A DNA stretch of 64,000 nt from Symbiobacterium terraclitae (GTDB lineage: Bacteria > Bacillota > Sulfobacillia > Symbiobacteriales > Symbiobacteriaceae). This document shows positions 1 to 6,747 of the stretch, piece after piece. The stretch lies in the NCBI RefSeq assembly GCF_017874315.1, contig NZ_JAGGLG010000022.1, forward strand, positions 1-64,000, in the 5' to 3' direction. The position numbers and the translations under genes are program-made. Position 1 is the stretch's first letter; every line of letters begins with the position of its first letter. Under the pieces are notes generated by a model that saw only the letters and a program-made list of their open reading frames with translations, made no database searches and was not told the origin of the DNA.

Positions 1-237
1 GGCGAGTTGAACCGTTGGCTAGATGATGCAATGGCCAGTGGTTTACCCCCGTTCAAGCGACTTGCCAGGACCCTGACGGCCGACAAGGCTGCGGTCTTGG
101 CCGCCATCGAGCTACCGTGGAGTACGGGGCCCGTAGAGGGGATAATCACCAGGATCAAGTTCATGAAGCGACTCGGGTACGGCCGGGCAAGCCTGCCGCT
201 TCTGCGGGCCAGGGTTATCGGCAGCCTTGGAGTCTAG
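1..237 (+). CDS. ISL3-family transposase, C-terminal fragment
   Basis: The frame is open from the first base of the window, so only the last ~78 residues of a transposase are visible. The stretch GPVEGIITRIKFMKRLGYGR followed by a leucine-rich run matches the conserved end of the ISL3-family DDE transposase domain (the 'GPVEG.N..IK..KR..YG.A' block, which contains the last catalytic Glu). No terminal inverted repeat is obvious after the stop; instead the next ORF overlaps the end. The start of the element lies outside the window, so it cannot be told whether the copy is intact. It marks the left edge of an accessory region. Confidence 0.8.
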   Translation, partial: GELNRWLDDAMASGLPPFKRLARTLTADKAAVLAAIELPWSTGPVEGIITRIKFMKRLGYGRASLPLLRARVIGSLGV

Positions 238-616
238 CGCGATCGTCGTGCAGTGCGGAGGGATCGAAGTGCCCCTACCCGATGGAGTCAGGCTCCACGC
301 GGAGCAACTGATCTACTGGTTCTGTCAGACTGCCGTACCTCCTGGTATGCGACCTCGCTACCGACTGGAGTTTCGCACTCGCGGCAGTTCAATCACGCTC
401 TACGAAAGCCGCCCCTCCTGGGTACCGTCAATCGGACGATGGCTACGGATTCCCATGGTGCAGTTCCGATTCGACCCAGAGCAGGGCAACTGGACGCTGT
501 ACAAGGCAGATCCTAACCGACGCTGGTTTGCATGGGATCTGATCCAACCCTCACGAGACCTGGCCGAGCTTCTTAGGCACGTACATGTCAGCGCCGCAGG
601 CATTATCGTCGCTTGA
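227..616 (+). CDS. DUF3024-like small protein
   Basis: A 129-residue ORF of unknown function. The second half (IPMVQFRFDPEQGNWTLYK, then R-W-F-A-W and a helical L-L-R-H end) resembles the DUF3024 pattern 'IA.FRF....W.LYW...LKWH.Y....L..LL'. The TTG start at 227 overlaps the transposase stop by 11 bases; an in-frame GTG at 248 is an alternative, and neither has a strong ribosome-binding site. Because the frame begins inside the IS element, the native 5' end may have been replaced by the insertion, or the gene may be a passenger. The DUF assignment is by eye and moderate. Confidence 0.5.
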   Translation: MESSAIVVQCGGIEVPLPDGVRLHAEQLIYWFCQTAVPPGMRPRYRLEFRTRGSSITLYESRPSWVPSIGRWLRIPMVQFRFDPEQGNWTLYKADPNRRWFAWDLIQPSRDLAELLRHVHVSAAGIIVA

Positions 617-728
617 TCCCACGACGCTGTGTCACCGTTGCCTGCACCAAACTTGGCGAAGACCCCCAATCTCTTGATCAAACACAAAGGCAGTTCACTC
701 CGTCTACGAAGCTAATAGGAGCGGCAGC

Positions 729-791
729 GTGGATCCCAAACTAGCCGAAGCGGAGGAATCCCTGCAGCAGATGATACAGGCGTCGATTTAG
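729..791 (+). CDS. 20-codon ORF in frame with the next gene
   Basis: GTG at 729 is preceded by a good ribosome-binding site (TAGGAG at 717-722) and opens a short helical peptide (VDPKLAEAEESLQQMIQASI) ending at a TAG at 789-791. The ORF starting at ATG 801 is in the same frame only three codons later and has no Shine-Dalgarno of its own. Either this is a short coupled leader ORF, or the TAG is a nonsense mutation that has split one original gene running 729-1280. Confidence 0.4.
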   Translation: MDPKLAEAEESLQQMIQASI

Positions 792-800
792 CGGCGCCGG

Positions 801-1280
801 ATGCACCCGATCTTCCAGTACATCAACTCAACGCGCTTGCAGAGTTCGTACAAGTTGGTAATCCTCGGTGTGCTCTTGCAGTCGAGAACCGGGAACATGA
901 GCGTGGACGAGTGCGCCGGTCGATTCCTCGCCTTCTACAGAGGGTTGGCGGAGCAAGGCTTTCCTCCGGAGCGAACACTGCACGGCTCGAGGCAGTTGAT
1001 CATGTCGCGGCCCCACGAAGTAGACCTTCAGAGGGTTGTCCAGATGTTGAGCGGCCGCAAGGGGATTGTCATTAAGCCCAGGGGCATCACGCAGTACAAG
1101 GATAGTACTTCGGGCAAGACCATCCTTTCGGCGAGAGGTGTGCTCACGGCAACGCAACGAAAGGACGCCTTCGAAGAGTTGGTGGAGCGGCTGTGTCAGT
1201 ATTATTGGGAACTCGTGGGGATTCGGGTTGAGCCAAGAGTAGTTCGGCAACTCTTGAAGTCTCCACACAAGGCTTGGTAG
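801..1280 (+). CDS. Hypothetical protein, possibly 5'-truncated by a stop codon
   Basis: 159 residues, family not firmly recognised. The N-terminus (FQYINS..LQSSYKLVILGVLL... then a helical 'VDECAGRFLAFYRGLAEQGFPPER') resembles the 'YKPVLLLALL...D.L...F..FY..R...G.P.E' module found at the N-terminus of various uncharacterised proteins often near restriction or helicase genes. The rest is mixed helix/strand with an aromatic C-terminal patch (LCQYYWELVGI). No signal peptide or membrane segment. It shares its frame with the preceding 20-codon ORF and lacks a ribosome-binding site. Function unknown. Confidence 0.55.
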   Translation: MHPIFQYINSTRLQSSYKLVILGVLLQSRTGNMSVDECAGRFLAFYRGLAEQGFPPERTLHGSRQLIMSRPHEVDLQRVVQMLSGRKGIVIKPRGITQYKDSTSGKTILSARGVLTATQRKDAFEELVERLCQYYWELVGIRVEPRVVRQLLKSPHKAW

Positions 1281-1491
1281 TGTCCTTGGTAGGGTCTTTC
1301 GAGACGATGAACAAGATGCACCAGCGAAATCATGCCTTGCGGTTTCTATCCCCGAACCATCGGAAGACACTTATGGCCTCGCCGCCTCTGTGTCAGTCTT
1401 TGGGGGTCGAGTAGTACCTGGACTAATGAAAGGGCGTGTAGTTCCAATTCGTTGACTCTGACAGTCGTCGTAAGAGCAAAGGGGGATCCAG

Positions 1492-1923
1492 TTGAAGCGT
1501 GAGATGACTGTTCGCCTCCCAGTTGCCAGCAAGACGAAGAACCCACCTGCATGGGCGGTGGGTGATCAGACCAGCCACCACGTCTGGTATTACGAGAATG
1601 ACCTTGGAGAAACGTGGGTTGCCAAGAGTGAAGGGGACAGGCTGCTGATTTCAGGTTTCGATCTTGGTTGGGAAGAGTTCGCGCTGAGCGTCGAGCAAGC
1701 CAAGGCCGAGAAGGAGCGGTTGGGCCTGCTGGTCGCCGCTAGCGAACTCGCTGCTGTCCATCCAAAACTGGCTCAGATCCTGGTGGAGTCAGCAACCATC
1801 AGGTCCCTGTCCACGCAAAACTGCCCCCTGGGAAAGGTCGTACTCGACCTGGGCGAACAGCTGTGGGTACTTTCCGTCATCAACGCGGCCTTGCCACGGA
1901 TGGAAGTGCGTCGAGACAACTGA
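1492..1923 (+). CDS. Hypothetical protein
   Basis: 143 residues, not recognised. TTG start at 1492 lies behind GGGGGA (1480-1485); an ATG four codons further in is an alternative. The sequence is soluble, with an Asp/Trp-rich N-terminal half (HHVWYYENDLGETWVAKSEG, likely beta strands) and a helical middle (VEQAKAEKERLGLLVAASELAAV). It stands alone between unknown ORFs and is closed by a strong terminator immediately downstream, so it is probably a monocistronic unit. Confidence 0.55.
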   Translation: MKREMTVRLPVASKTKNPPAWAVGDQTSHHVWYYENDLGETWVAKSEGDRLLISGFDLGWEEFALSVEQAKAEKERLGLLVAASELAAVHPKLAQILVESATIRSLSTQNCPLGKVVLDLGEQLWVLSVINAALPRMEVRRDN

Positions 1924-1943
1924 GGAGACCCAAGTCGTGCTTC

Positions 1944-1967
1944 CCCCGCCCCTCGGCGGGGCTTTTC
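1944..1967 (+). terminator. Rho-independent terminator
   Basis: Seven-base G+C stem CCCCGCC/GGCGGGG with a CCTC loop followed by CTTTTCT, 21 bases after the stop of the 143-aa ORF. It isolates the methyltransferase operon from upstream transcription. Confidence 0.85.
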
Positions 1968-2058
1968 TGTTGCAGGTATTCCTCTTCCATTCGCCGAATT
2001 ATCACACTATCAAGAACCTGTCCCTTCGGCAGCAGACACCACACCGGAGGCAGCCGCC

Positions 2059-3153
2059 ATGACCACCGCCCCGCACATGCGCCTAAACGCCCTGTGCCCC
2101 TACTTCACCATGTTTCCCCTAGACTTCCCCGCCCGGCACCTCGCCGACGCCCGGCCGGGCGAGTGGGTGCTCGACCCCTTCTGCGGCAGGGGCACAACCA
2201 ACTTCGCTGCGCGGCTCCATGGCCTCCCCACCGTCGGCATCGACTCCGGCCCGGTGGCCGTGGCCATCGCCCAGGCGAAGTTGGTCGACGTTACACCTGA
2301 CGAACTGGTCGCCGAGGCGGAGCGCATTCTCGCCGGGCCCGAGCCGGTGGATATGCCGGAGGGACCCTTCTGGGAACTAGCCTTCCACCCCCGCACCCTG
2401 GCGGACCTCTGCCGGTTGCGGGAAGCACTTTTGCACGACTGCGACTCCCCCGCCCGAACTGCCCTGCGGGGGCTCGTCCTGGGCATCCTCCACGGCCCCC
2501 GCACCAAGCGGCTGCCGTCCTACCTCTCCAACCAGATGCCCCGTACATACGCGACCAAGCCCGACCCCGCCGTTCGCTTCTGGACCCGCAGGGGGATGAC
2601 GCCTCCCGAAGTGGACGTGCTGGACGTCATCGTCCGCCGGGCCCGGTACAGCTTCGCCGCGCTGCCCCCGACGGTGCCGGGACGCATCATCCAGGCAGAC
2701 AGCCGTGAGCCCGACGCCATCCCAGCCGTGGATGGGGGGTACCGGTGGGTGGTGACCTCTCCACCCTACCTCGGCATGCGCTCCTACCAGCCCGACCAGT
2801 GGCTGCGGCTCTGGTTCCTGGGCGGCGAGCCCACGGTCCGCTACATCCATGAGGGCCAGGTGAGCCACCTGCGGGGCGCGTACCAGCGGGACCTGGCGGC
2901 CGTCTGGCGGAACGTCGCCGCCCGATGTCGGCCGGGGGCCCGCCTGGTGGTCCGCTTCGGCTGCCTGCCCACCCTGCCCTGCGATCCCCGGCAGGTGCTG
3001 GAGGAAACCCTGGTGATGTCCGGTGCGCCCTGGCGCATAGTCGAAGTAACGGGCGCAGGCATCCCGCCCCGTCACCGGCGCCAGGCCGCACAGTTCGAGA
3101 AGACCCGCCCCGCCCGAGAGGAGATCGACCTCGTGGCGGAACTGGGAGAGTGA
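2059..3153 (+). CDS. Site-specific DNA methyltransferase (N6-adenine/N4-cytosine type)
   Basis: 364 residues. S-adenosylmethionine-binding motif I is DPFCGRGTT (about residues 39-47) and catalytic motif IV is TSPPYLGMRSY (about 232-242), the S/N-PPY signature of amino-methyltransferases acting on exocyclic N of adenine or cytosine. About 185 residues separate motif I from motif IV, so target recognition probably sits between them. ATG 2059 follows GGAGGC. The stop lies four bases before the NurA start, so the methylase is the first gene of a methylase-nurA-herA operon. No adjacent restriction endonuclease of a classical type is seen; the NurA/HerA pair or the SNF2 operon could be the restricting or processing partner. 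Specificity cannot be read from sequence. Confidence 0.88.
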   Translation: MTTAPHMRLNALCPYFTMFPLDFPARHLADARPGEWVLDPFCGRGTTNFAARLHGLPTVGIDSGPVAVAIAQAKLVDVTPDELVAEAERILAGPEPVDMPEGPFWELAFHPRTLADLCRLREALLHDCDSPARTALRGLVLGILHGPRTKRLPSYLSNQMPRTYATKPDPAVRFWTRRGMTPPEVDVLDVIVRRARYSFAALPPTVPGRIIQADSREPDAIPAVDGGYRWVVTSPPYLGMRSYQPDQWLRLWFLGGEPTVRYIHEGQVSHLRGAYQRDLAAVWRNVAARCRPGARLVVRFGCLPTLPCDPRQVLEETLVMSGAPWRIVEVTGAGIPPRHRRQAAQFEKTRPAREEIDLVAELGE

Positions 3154-3157
3154 ATCC

Positions 3158-4309
3158 ATGCTGCACCCGGACGCGCTGACGGGCATCAAGGAGCAGATCA
3201 TCCGCCGCGCCGAGGCCGACCGCGTCCTGCTGGACGACCTGCGCCGCGAGGTCAGGCAGCTGGCCGGCAGCGTGCGGGTGGTGCGGTCGCGCGCCTCCAC
3301 GGCCATCTCGCTGGTGGCCAGTGACGGCGGCAACAACAAGCTGGTCTTCGACCCCTTCTACGTGCAGGTGGTGCGGGTGGTGGACTCCTACGGTAAGGAG
3401 CTGCTGGTGGACGTGGTCTCGCCCACCACCGACCCCGACTCCCTGCTGGTGAACCACTTCACCCCGTCCGGCGAGCCCCGCTCCGCCCTGGGCCGGCTGA
3501 TGGCCGACCTGGGGGTGCGGAGCCTCTCCGCCCTGAGCCACATGATCCCCGACGGCAAGAAGGTGCGGGAGACGCCGGAGCGGGTGAGCCCCTCCTGGGT
3601 GCAGGTCTACCGCGACCTCTGCGAGTGGGCGGTGCTCTACGAGCGCATCTGCTACCAGACGTTTGCCACCGACACCCTGATCGTCCGGGACGGCCTGCTC
3701 CGCTCCAAGATCTTCCGCGGCGAGGGCTTCATCCGCATGCGGGAACGGATGGAGGAGGCCATCGAGCGGGTCTGGCGGGAGGACCGCCGCCGCGTCTACC
3801 TGGTGGGCATCGCCAAGCACAGCCAGGTGCTCACCCGGTACAGCCTCGCCATGGCCATCGAGGAGACCTTCCCCAGCGGGGATGCCCGCTACGTGGCCGT
3901 GCCCCGGGAGATGGAGCGGAAGGCCTACACTTGGCAGGAGTGGGCCCGGGGCGCCGAGACCGAGGAGGGAGAGGCGCCCAAGATGGTGGCCGGGGACATG
4001 TTCTTCGTCCGATTCGGCCCCAACTTCGGCGACCCGGTCTGGGCGGTGGACATCTTCTCCGCTCAGCGGGACCGGGCTGATGAGATCCTCGGCAACCTGC
4101 TCTCCGACGCCCGGGACGGCTTCCCCATTCCCTTCTACCCCCGCTGCCTCCAGCGGGCCCACGAGCACGCACAACTGGCCGACTTCGACTGGGTGATACT
4201 GCAGGACCAGGTCCTGGACGCTATCCGGGGTCTGCTCCCCAGCGGGAAGCAGGCCCTGCTGGACGCCTATCGGCTCAGGGCCGACGTCACGGGGGAGAGG
4301 TACGGATGA
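3158..4309 (+). CDS. nurA: NurA-domain 5'-3' nuclease
   Basis: 383 residues. NurA nucleases resect DNA ends together with the HerA hexameric translocase. Family features visible: the early metal-binding acidic motif in ISLVASDGGNNK (Asp about residue 56), the later WAVDIFSAQ acidic strand (about 295), and the C-terminal 'YPRCLQRAHEHAQL' block typical of NurA (YP..L..AH). The start ATG overlaps the end of the methylase Shine-Dalgarno region, and the stop overlaps the herA ATG (ATGA), implying translational coupling. HerA-NurA pairs are classical archaeal repair genes but in bacteria are commonly in mobile or defence loci; the linked methylase argues for the latter here (inference). Confidence 0.85.
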   Translation: MLHPDALTGIKEQIIRRAEADRVLLDDLRREVRQLAGSVRVVRSRASTAISLVASDGGNNKLVFDPFYVQVVRVVDSYGKELLVDVVSPTTDPDSLLVNHFTPSGEPRSALGRLMADLGVRSLSALSHMIPDGKKVRETPERVSPSWVQVYRDLCEWAVLYERICYQTFATDTLIVRDGLLRSKIFRGEGFIRMRERMEEAIERVWREDRRRVYLVGIAKHSQVLTRYSLAMAIEETFPSGDARYVAVPREMERKAYTWQEWARGAETEEGEAPKMVAGDMFFVRFGPNFGDPVWAVDIFSAQRDRADEILGNLLSDARDGFPIPFYPRCLQRAHEHAQLADFDWVILQDQVLDAIRGLLPSGKQALLDAYRLRADVTGERYG

Positions 4310-6501
4310 CGCTGTTTCCGCGCGAGCAGGTGGTGGGCATCTTCCGCGGCTTCAGCCAGGGCGGCATGGAGTTCCACGCCGACCTGGTGCTCCCGTACCG
4401 GAGCGAGTTTCAGTCCATCCCCATGCACGGCCAGTTCCTCGTCGTGCAGCTGGAGCACCAGAACGAAGGTGTGCTGGGGCGCATCACGTCCACCACGGCC
4501 GACGGGCGTCTGGCCCAGGGCCAGGGGGAGGACTACGGCCTGCGCGTCATCGCCGAGGACCGGGAGATCCCCGAGGACCTGCGGGACCAGTACCTGAAGT
4601 ACCGCGTGAACATCCGGGTGCTGGGGGTGCTCCGGGAGGCCGGAGGCAAGATCGTCTTCGCCCCGTCCCAGCGCCGCCTGCCCCACGTGGGCAGCCGGGT
4701 CGCCTTCCTCTCGCCGGACCTGCTCCGGGAGGTGGCGGGCCACAACCTGGAAGGCGCCGAGCTGGGCTTCCTGGCCCTGGGCGAGTTCATCTACGCCAAG
4801 GGGGACCCGCGCCTCACGCAGGAGGACTGGATGCAGGTGAAGGAGCCGGTCGTGGTGCCGCGCTTCCCCATCCGGCAGCTGGTCTCCCGCCGCTCCTTCG
4901 TCTTCGCCCGGGCGGGCTTCGGTAAGTCCAACCTGAACAAGCTGCTCTTCGCCGGCCTCTACGAGGAGACGCCCACGGTATCGAAGCGGGGCGGCCGCCA
5001 GGTGCCGGTGGGGACGATCATCTTCGACCCCGACGGCGAGTACTTCTGGCCGGACGACAAGAACCGTCCCGGCCTCTGCGACGTGCCCTACCTGAAGGAC
5101 CGGATCGTGGTCTTCACCAACCGGGAGGCGCCGAGTCCCTTCTACCGGTCCTTCGTCGCCGGGGGCATCAAGCTGGACATCCGGCGGCTCCGGCCGGCGG
5201 ACGTGATCTCCATCGCCCTCTCGCCCGAGAAGCAGGACCAGCAGAACGTGCGCAAGCTCAAGGGGCTGAATGACGAGGCCTGGGCGCAGCTGGTGGATGC
5301 GATCGCCGAGGAGGGCAACTCCACCGACCTCAACCTGGTGAAGCGGCTGCTCCGCCTGGAAGAGGGACAGGACGCCGAGGCGCTGGCGGCCCGGGCCAAC
5401 ATGACCACCATCGTCAAGATGCTGCACGACCGGTCCAGCCAGATGCTGGACATGCTCCTGGCCGCGCTGAAGCAGGGCTGCATCTGCGTCGTCGACGTCT
5501 CGCAGCTGCGGGGGTCGTCGGCCCTGGTGCTCTCGGGGCTGATCCTCAACCACATCTTCCAGCACAACCAGGAGCAGTTCACCCGGGCGGAGCCGGACAC
5601 GATCCCCACCATCGCCGTGATCGAGGAGGCGCAGTCGGTGCTGGGCCCAGGCGGCGGTTCCGGCGCCGAGCCCTACATCGCCTGGGTGAAGGAGGGGCGC
5701 AAGTACGACCTGGGCGCGGTGATGATCACGCAGCAACCGGGCTCCATCGCCACCGAGATCCTCAGCCAGGGCGACAACTGGTTCGTCTTCCACCTGATCT
5801 CAGCTGCCGACCTGGCAGCGCTGAAGCGGGCCAACAGCCACTTCAGCGACGACCTGCTCTCGTCGCTGCTGAACGAGCCCATCCCCGGCCACTGCATCTT
5901 CTGGAGCAGCAGCGGCGGCAAGCCGTACCCGGTGCCGATCCGGGTCTTCAGCTTCGAGGAGCGCTACCAGGTGCTGGACGCGGACGGAAGCCGGGGGGCG
6001 GTTCCGACGTATGCCCAGGAACTGCGGGAGCAGTTCGGGGCCATCCTGGCCAGGCGGGCCGAACCTGCGGCGGGCAGGCAGACGGTGCGGGCGGACGCTG
6101 CGCAGGGTGTCTCAGCAGACGGATCGGAGTGGGAGGAGGCTGGGGAAGCAGGCAGCGAGGTTCCGGGCTCCGGCGCCACGGACCTCGGGGGGCCGGATGG
6201 AGAGCAGGGTCCAGATGTGCTTAACGAAGCCCTGCGCCGTGCCTTTGCGGCGGCCCGGGGCGACCGGTGGCTGATGCACGACCTCACACACGGTGGCGTG
6301 CCCTGGATGCGGGTCGTGCGGGCGATCGAGCACAACTTACCTGACAAGTGGCTTGACCGGAACAACCTCGCCTACCAGAACGTGCGGCGTTTCCTCAATG
6401 AGACCTTTGGCGAGGGCAACTGGGGTACGGAGCGGCGGCCCAAGAAGGATGGCAGCGGTGACACGACCTACGTCTTTGTTCACGGGGAGCCAGACGAGTA
6501 G
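4306..6501 (+). CDS. herA: HerA-type DNA translocase ATPase with C-terminal extension
   Basis: 731 residues. N-terminal HAS-barrel-like region (to ~160), then a DUF87/HerA RecA-fold ATPase with Walker A ARAGFGKSN (about 202-210), Walker B TIAVIEEAQ (about 435-443) and downstream GAVMITQQPGSIATEIL plus the 'NWFVFHLISAADLAALKRAN' segment typical of HerA. Usual HerA proteins end near 550 residues; here a Gly/Glu/Ala-rich linker (~570-640) leads to an extra ~85-residue basic C-terminal domain (RWLMHDLTHGGVPWMRVVRAI...). Overlaps nurA by four bases. It presumably forms a hexameric ring that pumps duplex DNA to NurA. The C-terminal domain was not recognised and may be a target-sensing module. Confidence 0.88.
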   Translation: MTLFPREQVVGIFRGFSQGGMEFHADLVLPYRSEFQSIPMHGQFLVVQLEHQNEGVLGRITSTTADGRLAQGQGEDYGLRVIAEDREIPEDLRDQYLKYRVNIRVLGVLREAGGKIVFAPSQRRLPHVGSRVAFLSPDLLREVAGHNLEGAELGFLALGEFIYAKGDPRLTQEDWMQVKEPVVVPRFPIRQLVSRRSFVFARAGFGKSNLNKLLFAGLYEETPTVSKRGGRQVPVGTIIFDPDGEYFWPDDKNRPGLCDVPYLKDRIVVFTNREAPSPFYRSFVAGGIKLDIRRLRPADVISIALSPEKQDQQNVRKLKGLNDEAWAQLVDAIAEEGNSTDLNLVKRLLRLEEGQDAEALAARANMTTIVKMLHDRSSQMLDMLLAALKQGCICVVDVSQLRGSSALVLSGLILNHIFQHNQEQFTRAEPDTIPTIAVIEEAQSVLGPGGGSGAEPYIAWVKEGRKYDLGAVMITQQPGSIATEILSQGDNWFVFHLISAADLAALKRANSHFSDDLLSSLLNEPIPGHCIFWSSSGGKPYPVPIRVFSFEERYQVLDADGSRGAVPTYAQELREQFGAILARRAEPAAGRQTVRADAAQGVSADGSEWEEAGEAGSEVPGSGATDLGGPDGEQGPDVLNEALRRAFAAARGDRWLMHDLTHGGVPWMRVVRAIEHNLPDKWLDRNNLAYQNVRRFLNETFGEGNWGTERRPKKDGSGDTTYVFVHGEPDE

Positions 6502-6603
6502 CTGTCTGGCCGGCTCCAGTTTCGGGCCCTCTGTGGGGGCGTTTCCTGTGGTCTCACCCAGGGCGGCAGCCGATCCCTGGGCTCCGCGCATTTCAAGTGT
6601 ACC

Positions 6604-6642
6604 CCACCCCAGTGACACGCCCTTGTCACTGGGGTGGTTTAT
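6604..6642 (+). terminator. Rho-independent terminator after herA
   Basis: Perfect 14-bp stem (CCACCCCAGTGACA at 6604 / TGTCACTGGGGTGG at 6624) with a 6-base loop, followed by TTTAT. It separates the methylase-nurA-herA operon from the SNF2 operon, so the two are expressed as distinct units although codirectional. The remaining ~100 bases before the next gene are relatively AT-rich and should hold its promoter. Confidence 0.9.
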
Positions 6643-6710
6643 CGTAATCGCTGGCAAGCAGGGCTAGCTGCCTGACATAACGAACCGGAATAATGAATAC
6701 ACTGGCTATT

Positions 6711-6741
6711 ATCACCTCCTAAATGACTAAGTTCAGGGGGT
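6711..6741 (+). promoter_or_regulatory. Leader hairpin that could hide the SNF2-gene ribosome-binding site
   Basis: ATCACCTCCT (6711-6720) is identical to the anti-Shine-Dalgarno end of 16S rRNA. ACCTCCT (6714-6720) can pair with AGGGGGT (6735-6741), the ribosome-binding site of the helicase gene, giving a seven-pair stem (one G-U) with a 14-base loop. This could lower translation initiation. Whether it folds in vivo is inference. Confidence 0.4.
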
Positions 6742-6747
6742 ATGCGC

